DNA of 64,000 nt from Iris pallida (Eukaryota; Streptophyta; Magnoliopsida; Asparagales; Iridaceae): NCBI GenBank assembly GCA_029216955.1, contig JANAVB010005598.1:653641-717640 (forward strand). The letters run 5' to 3'. A program made the position numbers and the translations under genes. How positions within the stretch are numbered: position 1 is the stretch's first letter; each line of letters begins with the position of its first letter. This document shows, in pieces, positions 49,060 to 64,000 of the stretch. The notes beneath the pieces are model-generated. The model had not been told where the DNA came from and ran no database searches. It saw nothing but the letters and a program-made list of their open reading frames with translations.

Positions 49060-51613
49060 TCCTACCCACCTTATAAAAATTTCGTCCTCGAAATTAAAAT
49101 GTCCATACTCCCTCTAGGTCAAACCCCCACAATTAAATCCTAGAACTTAAACAAATCATACCATCAAAAGGACGACGTACAGGGTCATGGCATACGGTGG
49201 TAGTGAAGGTCTCATCTAGGTATACTAGTCATGCTAACCGAAACGGTCGTAGGGTATCAAAACACACAAGCAGTCTAGGGTGTTAAACCGGAAAGACACT
49301 AAATACAAATCATCAGAACTGTAAGACAGCCTACCATCCTATGTAAAAACTGGTACTCATCAAAAAAAATAATAAGGAAAGGTAATTACTAATCATCTAA
49401 AGGGGTACTATCCCAAGAAAATCAAAATCACAAGTTTAATTAACGAAAGTCAATTACATTGAAATCCAATCACAATATATAATATAGAGAGCGTTAGAGA
49501 GGAAAAAGCTAGCATTATGTGTATGTGGACATGTTCATATGGTTAGATAGTAGACGTGTGTGTACGTGAATATACATGAAAGTGTATATAAGAAATTGGG
49601 TTTCAAAACAACGGCTATCAAGTTATACTAATTATGGCATATTGGTTAATCAATCTACAATACGCAACTTATTTACTCATAACATGCATGGCTAACCATA
49701 TACATATATATATTTATAAAGAGGTAGAGATTTAGTTATGTATCTATATATATTATAGCATGTATGCCTAAGCTCTATATATATCTATCTAGATATATAA
49801 TCATACATAGAGAGGAAGGGTTAGGTTACATGACAGCGTGTAATAAGTTAGGGTGTGTGTGTCCTTGTACAGGGTTATAGCTTAGTATTGAAAGGTTAAA
49901 TCCAGTTTTAGATCAGCATTTACATACAAAATCTGAAATGAGCTAACATTTAAACCAATGCAATATTAACATAATGCAATTTCAAAATTTATGAGTTTGA
50001 AACATCACAACTAACCTCACTGCTCCCAATACATCCTAACATGATAGAAATGAAACCCTAACATACTATCAATACATTTATCTACGCATACAGTTCAATA
50101 TTACATGTTAAATCTGAAATTGAACTAAACATTGGAAATTAATGTAAAAATATTAACATGTAACTAGTTTTCAGGATTTTGGAGAAATTTGCACATCAAA
50201 ACCAACTCAATGTTTATCACAACCTATCATGTAAGAATATAAAACCTAACATTATATCCCTACAACAACAATGTACACAGCTCTAAATATTACATTTAAA
50301 ACAATAATTTGAACTAACATTTAAAATCCTGTATTAAGGGTTAATATGTACACAGTCTTAGATTTGACAATTTTAACACAACTTAGCCAATTTCTTTAAA
50401 AATTTAACCCTGTATATAACATATATGTGCAGTGATATAAACAAAACTATTATCATGAAATTTATATTTGAATTACGAATTTAAACTGGAAAAGCAGAAA
50501 ACCAAAAATATTGGGGTTTTGAAAATTTAAACATTAACGACATATTAATATGTATTTAACTAGGTGGGAAATCAAGTGTAGCATGCATACGTGTCAGGCA
50601 AGGTGTCCACTATATATAGTTATATATATTCTCATGTCCCAATATAAAAATCAAATTCTACATCAAGACCAACATTTAGATTCCTACCAAGATTGCAAAG
50701 TAGGTGATTAGTGAAATCAAGACAGTTTTATTATCATTATTACCAGAATAATAGCAAGAAGAAATAACGATAAAATCTGTTTTGCTTATCTGTTTAAAGA
50801 AGAACCATTTTGAAACCCAGAGCTAAATTATGTAGTCCAAGATAAGGTCTAGCAAAGTCATCAATTTATTGTATTATATAGAATCTCATAGCAAGAAGTT
50901 ACACAAGCTACTCCTAAGTAAACATTGAGAAGCAACAAAACAAAACAACAATAATTCTTTTTTTTTTTGAATGACTGAAACAAAAGTAGCAAAATATGTT
51001 CAAAAATATTAAAGGTACAATCTGATAATTATATGCGTCTATCCAAAATCATGGTGCTCTAAATCCTCGTCATACTAGTAAGCAAGGCTACGATAATCAC
51101 AGAGTCCTCGACTTAGGCACATACCTCTAGAATCATGGTATTTAACATTTTCGCGATGCCGCTAGCTTGGCTGCAAAAACTTTAAATTCTCACACCCGAG
51201 AAATATATCCAAAGTCAGACTATATGTCCTCACCATGCTGGCTAATGTGACTATAGAAGACTAGATTCCAAAACTCAGATGACCTAGCCCATATAATTTT
51301 ATCGTGACAAAAATTAAATTAAATCAACAATGAATACCCAAAAATCAAATCAAATTTATCAACGAACATCAAAATTCAAAAATGAACAAAATCCATCAAA
51401 ATACAAACTCAGATGCAACAGCTATCATCAAAATTCAAAATTTAACAATCATCCATCAAAATTAAATTCAACAACAGAAAGTAAAGATAAATCAAATTAA
51501 GGGAAAAAGAGTTTTCAAATCGAAGTTAAAATAAGATTCTCAAGGGTCGTCCCAGGAATCTCTCAAGGGATCCTAACTGTGATTGAGTACCTTCAAAATA
51601 TAAGTCGATGACA
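49060..51613 (-). mobile_element. Element X internal region, non-coding; right LTR lost
   Basis: About 2.55 kb of AT-rich sequence with no gag or pol trace. Near the right end ATCCTAACTGTGATTGAG matches the leader of A (AAGATCCTACTGTGATTGAG at 26426 and 35188), showing this is internal and minus-strand. The primer-binding site and right LTR are missing; the unit ends GATGACA against GCTAG (51614-51618), the second copy of the LINE target TCTAG with one mismatch. A 4-kb LTR with a short non-coding interior suggests a LARD-type non-autonomous element, later truncated. Confidence 0.6.
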
Positions 51614-51618
51614 GCTAG

Positions 51619-55990
<4,372 letters not shown>

Positions 55991-55995
55991 AGCTC

Positions 55996-56046
55996 TGTTG
56001 AACTACACAGATCACTCAACAATGGCACAACAATTAATACTGAAAC
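55996..56046. repeat. 51-bp terminal inverted repeat, left copy
   Basis: Matches the complement of 58770-58820 at 51 of 51 positions; the match ends sharply at 56047. The outermost bases TGTTGAAC are the same as the integrase-recognised end of the LTR. Confidence 0.95.
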
Positions 56047-58525
56047 CATGTACTTCTCGAGGTATGTATGGGTTTATTTTATGAAAAATAAATCAGAAAC
56101 TCTTTCAAAGTTCAAAGAGTTCAAAAAGACAACAGAAGCGGAGATTGGTAGAAGCATACGATGTCTACGCACTGACAATGGGGGCGAATACACCTCACAT
56201 GAGTTTTCAGATTTCCTTCAGGAGTCCAGAATAAATCACCAATTCACTTGTGCTAATACTCCACAACAGAATGGTGTCTCCGAAAGGAAGAACAGACACC
56301 TGGCAGAAGTGTGTCGAAGTATGCTTCATTCGAAGAATGTTCCTGGACGATTTTGGGCAGAAGCAATGAAGACTGCAGCCTTTGTGATTAATAGGCTTCC
56401 TCAACAAAGGTTATCTTTTCTCTCTCCATTTGAAAAAATATGGAATATGAAACCCACTGTTAGTCATTTTCGAGTATTTGGATGTGTATGCTATGTATTT
56501 GTTCCTGATCACTTACGTAGCAAAATGGAGAAAAAGGCTGTTAGGTGTATCTTTGTGGGATATGACAATCAAAGAAAAGGATGGCGTTGCTGTGATCCAA
56601 CGACTGGGAAATGTCATACATCTCGAAATGTGGTGTTCGATGAAGCTTCCTCATGGTGGGCCTCTAACAAAGAAGCACTACCAGATTCAAATATTTTTAA
56701 GGAGGAATTAGAAAATTGTCAAATACAATTTGGCAATGAAATTGAAACTGCAAATGATGAAGAAGGCGTCGAAGAAAATACAACTCAAAATCCTTGGCAA
56801 ACAGGTGCTGCAAATAATGAAGAAGGCGTCGAAGAAAATACAACTCAAAATCCTTGGCAAACAGGTGTCTACCAAAGGCCTAGGGAAGAAGGCGAACCAA
56901 GCGAAGCGGAAACTCCACTCAGAAGGTCAATAAGAACCAAAAAGCCAAATCCCAAGTATGCCAATGCCGCAATTGTGCAAGAAGCAGAGGCAAAGGAACC
57001 AGAGATATTTGAGGAAGCAAATCAGAATATGGAGTGGAAGAAAGCAATGGAAGAAGAAATTATTGCATTGGAACGAAATCAGACTTGGGAACTCGTGCCA
57101 AAGCCAAAGGATGTGAAGCCCATCTCCTGCAAATGGGTATACAAATTAAAGCACCGCACAGATGGATCAATAGAGAGACATAAAGCTCGTCTCGTAGCCC
57201 GAGGGTTCTCTCAGCAGTATGGACTAGACTATGATGAAACGTTTAGTCCAGTTGCAAAGCTTACAACTGTACGAGTTCTGCTAGCGCTTGCTGCAAGCAA
57301 AAGTTGGAACTTGTGGCAGATGGACGTAAAGAATGCATTTCTACACGAAGAGCTGGATCGAGAGATCTACATGAACCAACCAATGGGTTTTCAGAGTCAA
57401 GATCATCCTGAGTATGTATACAAGCTTCGGAAGGCACTCTATGGGCTAAAACAAGCACCAAGAGCATGGTATGGTAAGATTGCTGAATTTCTCACTCATA
57501 GTGGCTATTCAATAACATCTGCAGATTCTAGCTTGTTCATCAAAGCTAAAGGAGGAAAACTAGCTGTTGTGCTAGTATACGTGGATGATTTAATCATCAC
57601 AGGTGATTGTGAAGAAGAAATTCTCCAAACCAAGGAGAATTTGTCTGTTCGATTTCAGATGAAAGAGCTAGGACATCTCAAGTACTTCCTTGGTCTAGAG
57701 GTCGACCGTACTCAAGAAGGATTATTTCTCCACCAACAAAAATACTCTAAAGATCTGGTGAAAAAGTTTGGTATGCTTAAAAGCAAGCCAATCTCAACGC
57801 CAATGGAGCCGCACGCCAAAATGTGTGCTCATGAAGGGCAAGATTTGGAAGATGCAACGATGTATCGACAATTGGTAGGAAGTCTAATCTACTTGACTTT
57901 AACAAGGCCAGATATTTCTTTTGCAGTTGGTGTCATGAGTCGTTACATGCAAACTCCAAAGAAATTTCATTTGGAAGCAATTCGGCGAATCCTGCGATAT
58001 GTGAACAACACACTTGACTATGGTATTATGTTCAAGAAAGGTGGAGATTGCAAAATAAATGGTTACTGTGATGCTGACTATGCAGGAGACCATGATACCC
58101 GACGCTCAACTACTGGATATGTTTTTATGCTTGGGTCCGGAGCAGTTTCTTGGTGTAGCAAGAGACAACCAACTGTATCTTTGTCAACTACCGAAGCAGA
58201 ATACCGGGCAGCAGCAACGGCAGCCCAAGAAGTCACTTGGATCATGCAATTACTAAAGGAGTTGCATCAGCCAACAGAGTATAGTGTTCCTCTGTATTGT
58301 GACAACTTGTCGGCAATACAGTTAGCAGAAAATCCAGTCTTTCATGCAAGGACAAAGCACGTGGAGGTGCATTACCACTTTATTAGAGAGAAGGTCTTGC
58401 AAGAAGTAATCAAGTTGGAGCATGTCGGAACAGAAAATCAAGTTGCAGATTTACTTACAAAAGGCTTGAGTGGTAATAAGATTGAGAACTTCTGCCACAT
58501 GCTAGGCATGGTAAAAAAGAGTTGA
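56047..58525 (+). CDS. Copia integrase (partial), reverse transcriptase, RNase H
   Basis: The frame is open throughout. It begins inside the integrase core ([15 protein letters not shown]), then [10 protein letters not shown] (second catalytic Asp) and [11 protein letters not shown] (Glu), GAG-pol spacer with an in-frame 60-bp tandem duplication (about 56748-56867), reverse transcriptase ([36 protein letters not shown] near 57570-57600), and RNase H ([26 protein letters not shown]), ending at 58525. The first catalytic Asp of integrase and everything before it are missing, so the product cannot integrate. An upstream ATG at 55973, outside the element, is in frame and would add about 25 residues from flanking DNA, TSD and inverted repeat. 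No stop or shift: a young insertion. Confidence 0.9.
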
Positions 58526-58544
58526 AGCTGGTATTGAGAGGGAA

Positions 58545-58820
58545 TGTTGAACAAGTCAAGACCAGCTATTATCCAGTCACTTTCCTTTTACCTATTCTAT
58601 TGTCTATTATTCAGTCATTTCCTTTTACCTATTCTATTGTGTTTTGTCCTATTCTTTAGGAATTATGAAACAACAGCCTGATATCAGGAGTACATTGTAG
58701 TGTTCTGCCTATATAAGGCTTCCAACTTAGCTGAATAAAATAACAATCATAAAGCAATCTATCCTCTTTGTTTCAGTATTAATTGTTGTGCCATTGTTGA
58801 GTGATCTGTGTAGTTCAACA
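58545..58820 (+). repeat. Copia 3' LTR, 276 bp
   Basis: Begins TGTTGAACAAGTC after the polypurine tract GAGAGGGAA and ends AGTTCAACA. TATATAA at 58710-58716 is the likely promoter TATA box. The last 51 bp recur inverted at 55996-56046. Confidence 0.9.
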
Positions 58821-58881
58821 AGCTCTCCCTCAGGTGTCAGAAAACTTTTATGTTCTAATTGTACTTTAAGGTTAATTTATG

Positions 58882-59467
58882 TCATGGTGTTATTCGGTCC
58901 GGGCCGGGCCGGCCCGCGGCCCACAAAATTCGGGCTCGCCGGGCTTGGGCCGGGCCCAGCCCAGACCGGGCGTGAAGACGGACCGGGCCTGGCCCGGCCC
59001 GGTTGAAATTTTGCAAACCCAGCCCGACCCAGTGGCCCGGGCGCTGGACGGGTCGGACCTAATCGGGCTCGGACCGGGCCTGTGCGGGCCGGGTTTTGGC
59101 TATTTTTTTTATTTTTTTTTTCCATTTTTATCATCTTAACCTATTATATAAGCTAATGTAGTTTTTGAACACCAAACTAATAAGAGAAATTGGTTACAGA
59201 AGTGGGTTTAAAGTTCCAGTTCGGCAGGTCTTAGGTTCGAATCTTGCAACATACAAAAAAAATTCTAAAAAAAAAAAAAAATTCTTTACGGGCCGGGCCG
59301 GGCTCGGGCGGGGGGGGGGTGGGGGGGGGGAGGCCCGACCCGACCCGTTGGGGGGTGGAGGGCCGGGCCGGTTCGGACCTCGGACGGGCCGGGCCGGCCT
59401 GATTTGACCGCGGGCCGGTCCGGGCCTGGGCCGGGTATCGGGCTAACCGGCCCACTCTACACCATGA
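58882..59467. mobile_element. Non-autonomous hAT derivative, 586 bp
   Basis: Perfect 9-bp inverted ends TCATGGTGT/ACACCATGA and a perfect 8-bp TSD AATTTATG (58874-58881, 59468-59475). GC-rich CCGGGCC arrays at both ends match hAT copies 1 and 2. The middle is non-coding and holds a tRNA-like B-box (59234-59243) followed by A-runs. It needs a transposase from elsewhere. Confidence 0.9.
59200..59283 (+). repeat. Possible tRNA-derived SINE fragment inside the hAT derivative
   Basis: GGTTCGAATC at 59234-59243 fits the pol III B-box; A-rich runs follow at about 59255-59280, as in a SINE tail. No convincing A-box is seen. Confidence 0.3.
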
Positions 59468-59475
59468 AATTTATG

Positions 59476-60101
59476 TCATGACTGTTATGATTAGTTCCCT
59501 TCATATCATCTTGGCACATAAGATATGGAGGGCCATCTTTAGGGCCAACTAATTATACAAAACAAATTCATTTAAATAGTTTGTATTTGTAAGTACTTGA
59601 TTAAATTTGCTTGGGTTTTGATTACCAAGTTATTATTTTATAATTTGGCTTATTTTCAACTTAATATATTTTTTGGAGATGTCCGGAAATGCATACGGAA
59701 CTTTGTGCATGCTGAACATGGCTTTTGGGCCTATTGCCTCCTAACTCACATCATTTATAAATAGAATGAATAATACGTTCCCGTGGCTCGATCCACTAAT
59801 CTTTTGCCACTCAGCCAGTATCGTATACCTTTTTCGGAAACCACAATAGTCACTCGTACTTAATGCTTTGAATTTTCATGTTTTCTAACTAAATATTTAA
59901 TTATTTATTAGTCTAAATAACATAAATTATTGGTCTCCTAGCAAATAATAGGGAAGTAAAATAATAAAAATATTTCTCTAACAAAATTTTAAAATAACAA
60001 GATAAATACGAAAAAATACCTTAACCTAAACGGGTAACAATAAGGCTAGAATTTTCAAAAACTATTTTTAACGTCTTGGTTATCTATAGAAAAAGGAATA
60101 A
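59476..60101. other. Non-coding intergenic stretch
   Basis: AT-rich, no open frame with a recognised domain and no repeat structure seen. Confidence 0.5.
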
Positions 60102-60110
60102 CTACCAATA

Positions 60111-60898
60111 CAGAAATTTTCATCTAGAGGGATGAACTTCGTAAAAATGGCAGCAAACATGAAAGTTTCTAAAATTTCTGTTTAGAGGAACACATCGTCA
60201 TCTTAAATAGTGGTTCTGCTGACATGGCAAATTGTCGTGGCTGAATGGACGTGCCATAAGAGATGGCGGCCACGCTGATGGGGCATAGCCCTCGCCATCA
60301 TAGATGGCGGTGATTCATGGTTTTGTAGGTGTGATGTGCATGTGCCCCAACTCCATATCAAACATCAAAACTCTAGTAATTGGTCATCATCCCATCTAGT
60401 TTGCAAGCATTTGATTTAGGGGGGATTTGCTAATCCATATATGTGTGAAGTATTGATTTGTGGATATGCAACACACACTGACTGACTAGAGGCTTTGTGG
60501 CCCCCAACCTCTTTGAAATTACAAATGGAAAAGGCAGGTTGATTCATATTATTGCTTGCAAGGTTAGAAGCAGGCATCTTGGCAGTGGGCTACGCCATGG
60601 CAGGTTGATTCATATTATTGAATTGCCGTGGCAGGTTAATTCATATTATTGCCAACGCCCGCTATTCTCTATGGCACGGGCTAGGCTACCTCAGCGTGGC
60701 CGTCATTACTAATGGTGCGGCTGCTACCCTGTTAGTCCCACCGCCATCTCTGATGGCAAGCAAATCCTATTCAGCCACGGCAGTTCGTCATGTCAGCTTA
60801 AGTGCCATTTAAGATGCCGATGTGTCCCTCTAAATGAAAATTTTAGAAATTTTTCTATTTGCTGTCATTTTTATGAACCTTCTGGATAAAAATTTATG
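60111..60898. mobile_element. Mutator-like element with long TIRs, 788 bp
   Basis: Ends CAGAAATTTTCATCTAGAGG and, on the other strand, CATAAATTTTTATCCAGAAG begin inverted arms of about 140-170 bp that stay alignable with scattered mismatches. Flanks CTACCAATA (60102-60110) and TTACCAATA (60899-60907) are a 9-bp TSD with one mismatch, the Mutator hallmark. No transposase. The centre holds three copies of a 22-bp word (GGCAGGTTRATTCATATTAT..) at 60533, 60599 and 60630. Confidence 0.82.
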
Positions 60899-60907
60899 TT
60901 ACCAATA

Positions 60908-61451
60908 TTAGCGACAAAAACGTCTTAAAAAGACAAAATGACAGTTAATATACTAGTCAACTATCGGAAGCTAGCAACTTGCTAATGCTCACTAGTTGAG
61001 AGTATTTGGTTACTACTATAAAAAGTTCAGAATATTTTATTACAAATTAGGCAATTAAGTTTTGCTCCTTGTTGAATGAAACAGTTCTTTTCTTTTGATC
61101 CATCTTCTTTTGCTCTATTATTCTAGCCGAAGTCTTATAACCAAACAATGGAGTGTTGAAATCTCCCTCGTCAGTGTAAAAGTCCTCGACATCCGAACTC
61201 AAACGAAACCATACAACAATATTATCATCATATATATGGCCAACCCTGGCATATGGTGAATGAGTCCATTTTTGTTCACCCACTAAAACTAAACGGAATG
61301 TTCACCTTCCAATAGAAATATAACACTTGTTCCGACACATTAGTTGTTCAAGGTTCAACTACTACATGCATGCTGCATTTTCCAAAGCTACCTTAATAAT
61401 TAACGTCATGAACTATGTTATTTGCTGCCCATTAATTCTTGGTAGGTGGAT

Positions 61452-61519
<68 letters not shown>

Positions 61520-61663
61520 ATATTATCGTCATTTGCCACTCCATATTTGTTTCAATAACTTCCTAGATAGTAGTATACTCCAGATAGAAATCAAAGTCGA
61601 AGTTCTTCTAGAAGCTGTCGACTCAACAAACTATTTGATCAACTGACTAGTCCCCTGATCAAC
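60908..61663. other. Intergenic stretch with (TA)n tract
   Basis: Apart from the small frame at 61047-61283, non-coding. A TA run spans about 61453-61514. Confidence 0.5.
61047..61283 (-). CDS. Unrecognised short frame, possible last exon or gene fragment
   Basis: The frame reads GEQKWTHSPYARVGHIYDDN and continues for about 77 residues with balanced amino-acid composition. A pyrimidine-AG sequence (TTTAGTTTTAG) sits just upstream on the minus strand, like a splice acceptor, and AATAAA follows shortly after the stop. I do not recognise the family. It may be the 3' exon of a lost gene, or chance. Confidence 0.3.
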   Translation of the reverse strand: MGEQKWTHSPYARVGHIYDDNIVVWFRLSSDVEDFYTDEGDFNTPLFGYKTSARIIEQKKMDQKKRTVSFNKEQNLIA

Positions 61664-64000
61664 TCAGGGTGTTACATGGGCCGGTTTGGCCCGAACTCGT
61701 CCGAGCCCGGCCCGGTTCAGCCCGGTCCGAGCCCGTCCACTAGTGCATCCGGTCCGGGCTGGGTTCACCCGCCCAAGCCCGGCCCGGCAAGGACCGATTT
61801 TTTTTTTTTTTTTGCATTCAGCGTTAGGCCCGTTTCAGCCCGGCCCGGTCAGGCCCGCCCAGGCCCGAGCCAAGCCCGGTCCGGCCGGCTAAACCGGATT
61901 TTCCAAAAAAAATTTAATCATAGTTTCCCTTTTACCAAATACTTCCATTTTTTGACCGTTTTATGACCGTTATAGGGGGTATTTTGGTCTTTTTGACCAA
62001 AATGACCCAAAATTCTTTACAACAACTCTATTTTGAGGGTATGGGGGGTCATTTGGCTTCCAAAAAATTCTATAAATTGGCCATAAAACTTTTATTTCAA
62101 ACACAAACAATTCCATCATTCTCACAAAAAAATCCAAATCACAAGAAGATTTCAAAAAAGTTGTGCTCTAAGTTCCGGCGATCTACGACTTCCCGATCAA
62201 ACAATTTCAGCGATCTACGCCTTCCTCTTTCTAATTATTTTTTTATTTACATTTACGAAATAGTTTTCCTTCCTCCATCTCTCTAGTTTTTTGCAAAGAA
62301 AACTAATTTATTTATTTTTTTTTCGGGTATCCTCCTCCATCTTTATAATCCTTTATATATTTTGATTTATCTTTTTAAAATGGCCGGACAAGGTTCAAAC
62401 CAAGCTAATGATGCTTTTGAAATTTAAAATTCTTTTTTTGAGAAAAATCTTATTCCTGACGATTTAGTTGGTTCTCCTCCTGAAGTTGGTAGCAATGTAC
62501 CAAATGTTGTAAAGAGAAAGCAAAAAGCAAAAGTTGAGAATTTTTTATTCTTCTTAATGAAACAACCTGATGGCTCACTTGTTTTAGATCAAAAAGGTGA
62601 AGCAGTTCTGTACGGGCCCAATGCAAGAAATATTCCCGTATATACAAATGGAAGAGGGGAGGTGGCGCGGGCACACTCTCAAGACACTACGATACTTGCT
62701 ACGGTCCAAGCTCAATTCCTACGACCCAAACTCATATAAGTTTTGGAGGCACTACGGCTTCTTCGGTGGGTACGTTTTCCTATTCAGCTTTCCGTCATAA
62801 AACTGAATTTACTAAATATATTATTGTTGATGAACTTCCATTTACTTCGAGTGAAAGTGAATCTTTATATGATTATGCGACAATTACTTTAAATCCATGT
62901 TTTCATAAAGTTACTAGAGGCGCTGCTAGAAAAGAGGCTATTAGACTCTTTAAAAAATGAGACTTTCTTTAAAAGAAACGTTTTTGTATGCTAATAAACT
63001 AGCTATTACTTCTGATGTGTGGACAAATAAACAAAACTATGCTTATATTTGTATCACAGCACACTATATAGATTTATTGTGGATGTTGCAAAAGCGCATC
63101 ATCTGTTTAAAAACTTTAGAATTTCCACACACGGGCTCCACAATTGCCACTTGTATTTCAAAACACTTGCGTGACTTTGATGTTCACAACAAGATTCAAT
63201 CTGTATCTTTTGATAATGCTAGTAATAATACTGCTGCTATTAATTCATTGTCTTTACTATTTTAACCTATTTTGGAAGGTAGATTATTGCATATTAGGTG
63301 TGCCTGCCATATTATTAACTTAGTTGTAAAATAATGTCTTGAATTTTTTAGTACACATTTAGAAACTCTCAGAAATTGTTTACACAGCTTGAACACGTCT
63401 CCAAGTAGGTAACAAGCTTTTAAGAACACATGTACACATTTTAGTATTCGTTTTAGAAGATTTGTTAAGGATGTTCCACATAGATGGAATTCGACATATT
63501 TAATGTTGAAATCCGCACTTCCGTTTAAGGATGCTATTACATATTTTTGTAACATTGATCATAATTTTGAATATCCAGTAACTGAAGATGATTGGATAGT
63601 TGCTACTTCTATATGTGAATTTTTTGAAATTTTTTACAAGGCTACATGCACTCTTTCGGGTGTATATTATCCTACTGCTTGTTTAGCTTTACGAGAACTT
63701 TTTAACATGTCTTGCTTGTTTTCTAAATATAGAAATGTTTTAAATTTTGACTATGTTGTCAAGAGAATGGAAGCTAAATTTACTAAATATTGGGGTGATG
63801 TATCTCTTTTATACTGTTTGTCTGCCATTTTTGATCCTACCATCAAATTAGATGGTATAGAAGTTTTATTGGATGGCTATGCATATAACATGGAACTTAA
63901 TCTTATGGATTTGAAATTAGAAGTAAAGGTAGTTTTAGAAAGATTAGTACTACTTTATGAAGATAATGTTGTGCCGACCCGACCCACTCAAGTTGGTACA
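61664..64000 (+). mobile_element. hAT transposon, copy 2 (partial, runs off window)
   Basis: Left terminus TCAGGGTGTTACATGGGCCGG-like, matching TCATGGTGT of the relatives, then the same GC-rich subterminal array to about 61885. The right end lies beyond 64000. Orientation is opposite to copy 1. If a TSD exists its left copy is TGATCAAC (61656-61663). Confidence 0.8.
62380..64000 (+). pseudogene. hAT transposase pseudogene, copy 2 (3' end outside)
   Basis: ATG 62380 gives MAGQGSNQAND, the counterpart of MAGEGSNPP in copy 1. TAA at 62425-62427 stops it after 15 codons. Further defects: an extra base near 62617 before the BED finger, a shift near 62955, and TAA codons at 63263-63265, near 63332 and near 63410. 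The BED finger reads QCKKY where copy 1 has QCKKC, so a zinc ligand is lost. The core is well conserved (ITSDVWT, SFDNASNN, CACHIINLVV, FDPTIKLDG). The hATC domain should lie past the window end. Confidence 0.87.

Larger units (their letters stand above)
55996..58820 (+). mobile_element. Ty1/copia unit with inverted LTR end in place of 5' LTR
   Basis: The unit is flanked by a perfect 5-bp TSD AGCTC (55991-55995 and 58821-58825). Its right side is normal: pol, polypurine GAGAGGGAA, LTR 58545-58820 (TGTTGAAC..GTTCAACA). Its left end, 55996-56046, is the exact reverse complement of the last 51 bp of that LTR (58770-58820), joined straight to mid-integrase sequence. There is no 5' LTR, primer-binding site, gag or protease. 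Confidence 0.92.

Overview
This window looks like nuclear DNA of a flowering plant. It has one intact R2R3-MYB gene with a GT-AG intron, and almost everything else is plant-type transposable elements: chromodomain Ty3/gypsy, Ty1/copia, an L1-type LINE with a DUF4283-like ORF1, BED/hATC hAT elements, a Mutator-like element and AT microsatellites. No rRNA, tRNA, CRISPR or bacterial gene organisation was seen. Species cannot be fixed from the sequence.

Layout. (1) 1-5200: mostly non-coding, with a MYB gene on the minus strand (3915-4957) whose R3 repeat carries the bHLH-partner motif. (2) 5201-8912: a degenerate hAT element with an 8-bp target-site duplication (TSD), sitting 244 bp upstream of the MYB start codon; a small MITE candidate follows at 8978-9259. 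(3) 9351-55349: a dead LINE cut in two. ORF1 stops abruptly at 10558 and resumes in frame at 51619, where its stop codon overlaps the ORF2 start codon. The 41 kb between is a stack of LTR retrotransposons. Element X (minus strand, 4.1-kb LTR, no coding capacity seen) sits in the LINE; element Y (plus strand gypsy) sits in the LTR of X; elements B and A (both minus strand gypsy) sit in the 5' LTR of Y. Order of insertion is therefore LINE, X, Y, then A and B. (4) 55996-58820: a Ty1/copia unit with a 5-bp TSD and, in place of a 5' LTR, a 51-bp inverted copy of the end of its own 3' LTR. (5) 58882-59467: a short hAT derivative; 60111-60898: a Mutator-like element with long inverted repeats and a 9-bp TSD. 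(6) 61664-64000: a second copy of the hAT family, running off the window.

How the parts relate. Only the MYB gene looks like a functioning host gene. The copia reading frame is open but lacks gag, protease and the start of integrase. All gypsy, LINE and hAT coding regions carry stops or frameshifts; most nonsense codons are explained by G:C to A:T transitions. The gypsy LTRs hold unusual internal regulatory-like arrays: TTGAC clusters in A and X, about two dozen ATGCGGY heptamers in B, and a TATA box plus telo-box motifs in Y. The most striking single object is the copia unit at 55996-58820, which reads like a cDNA completed by an abnormal priming event and then integrated normally.
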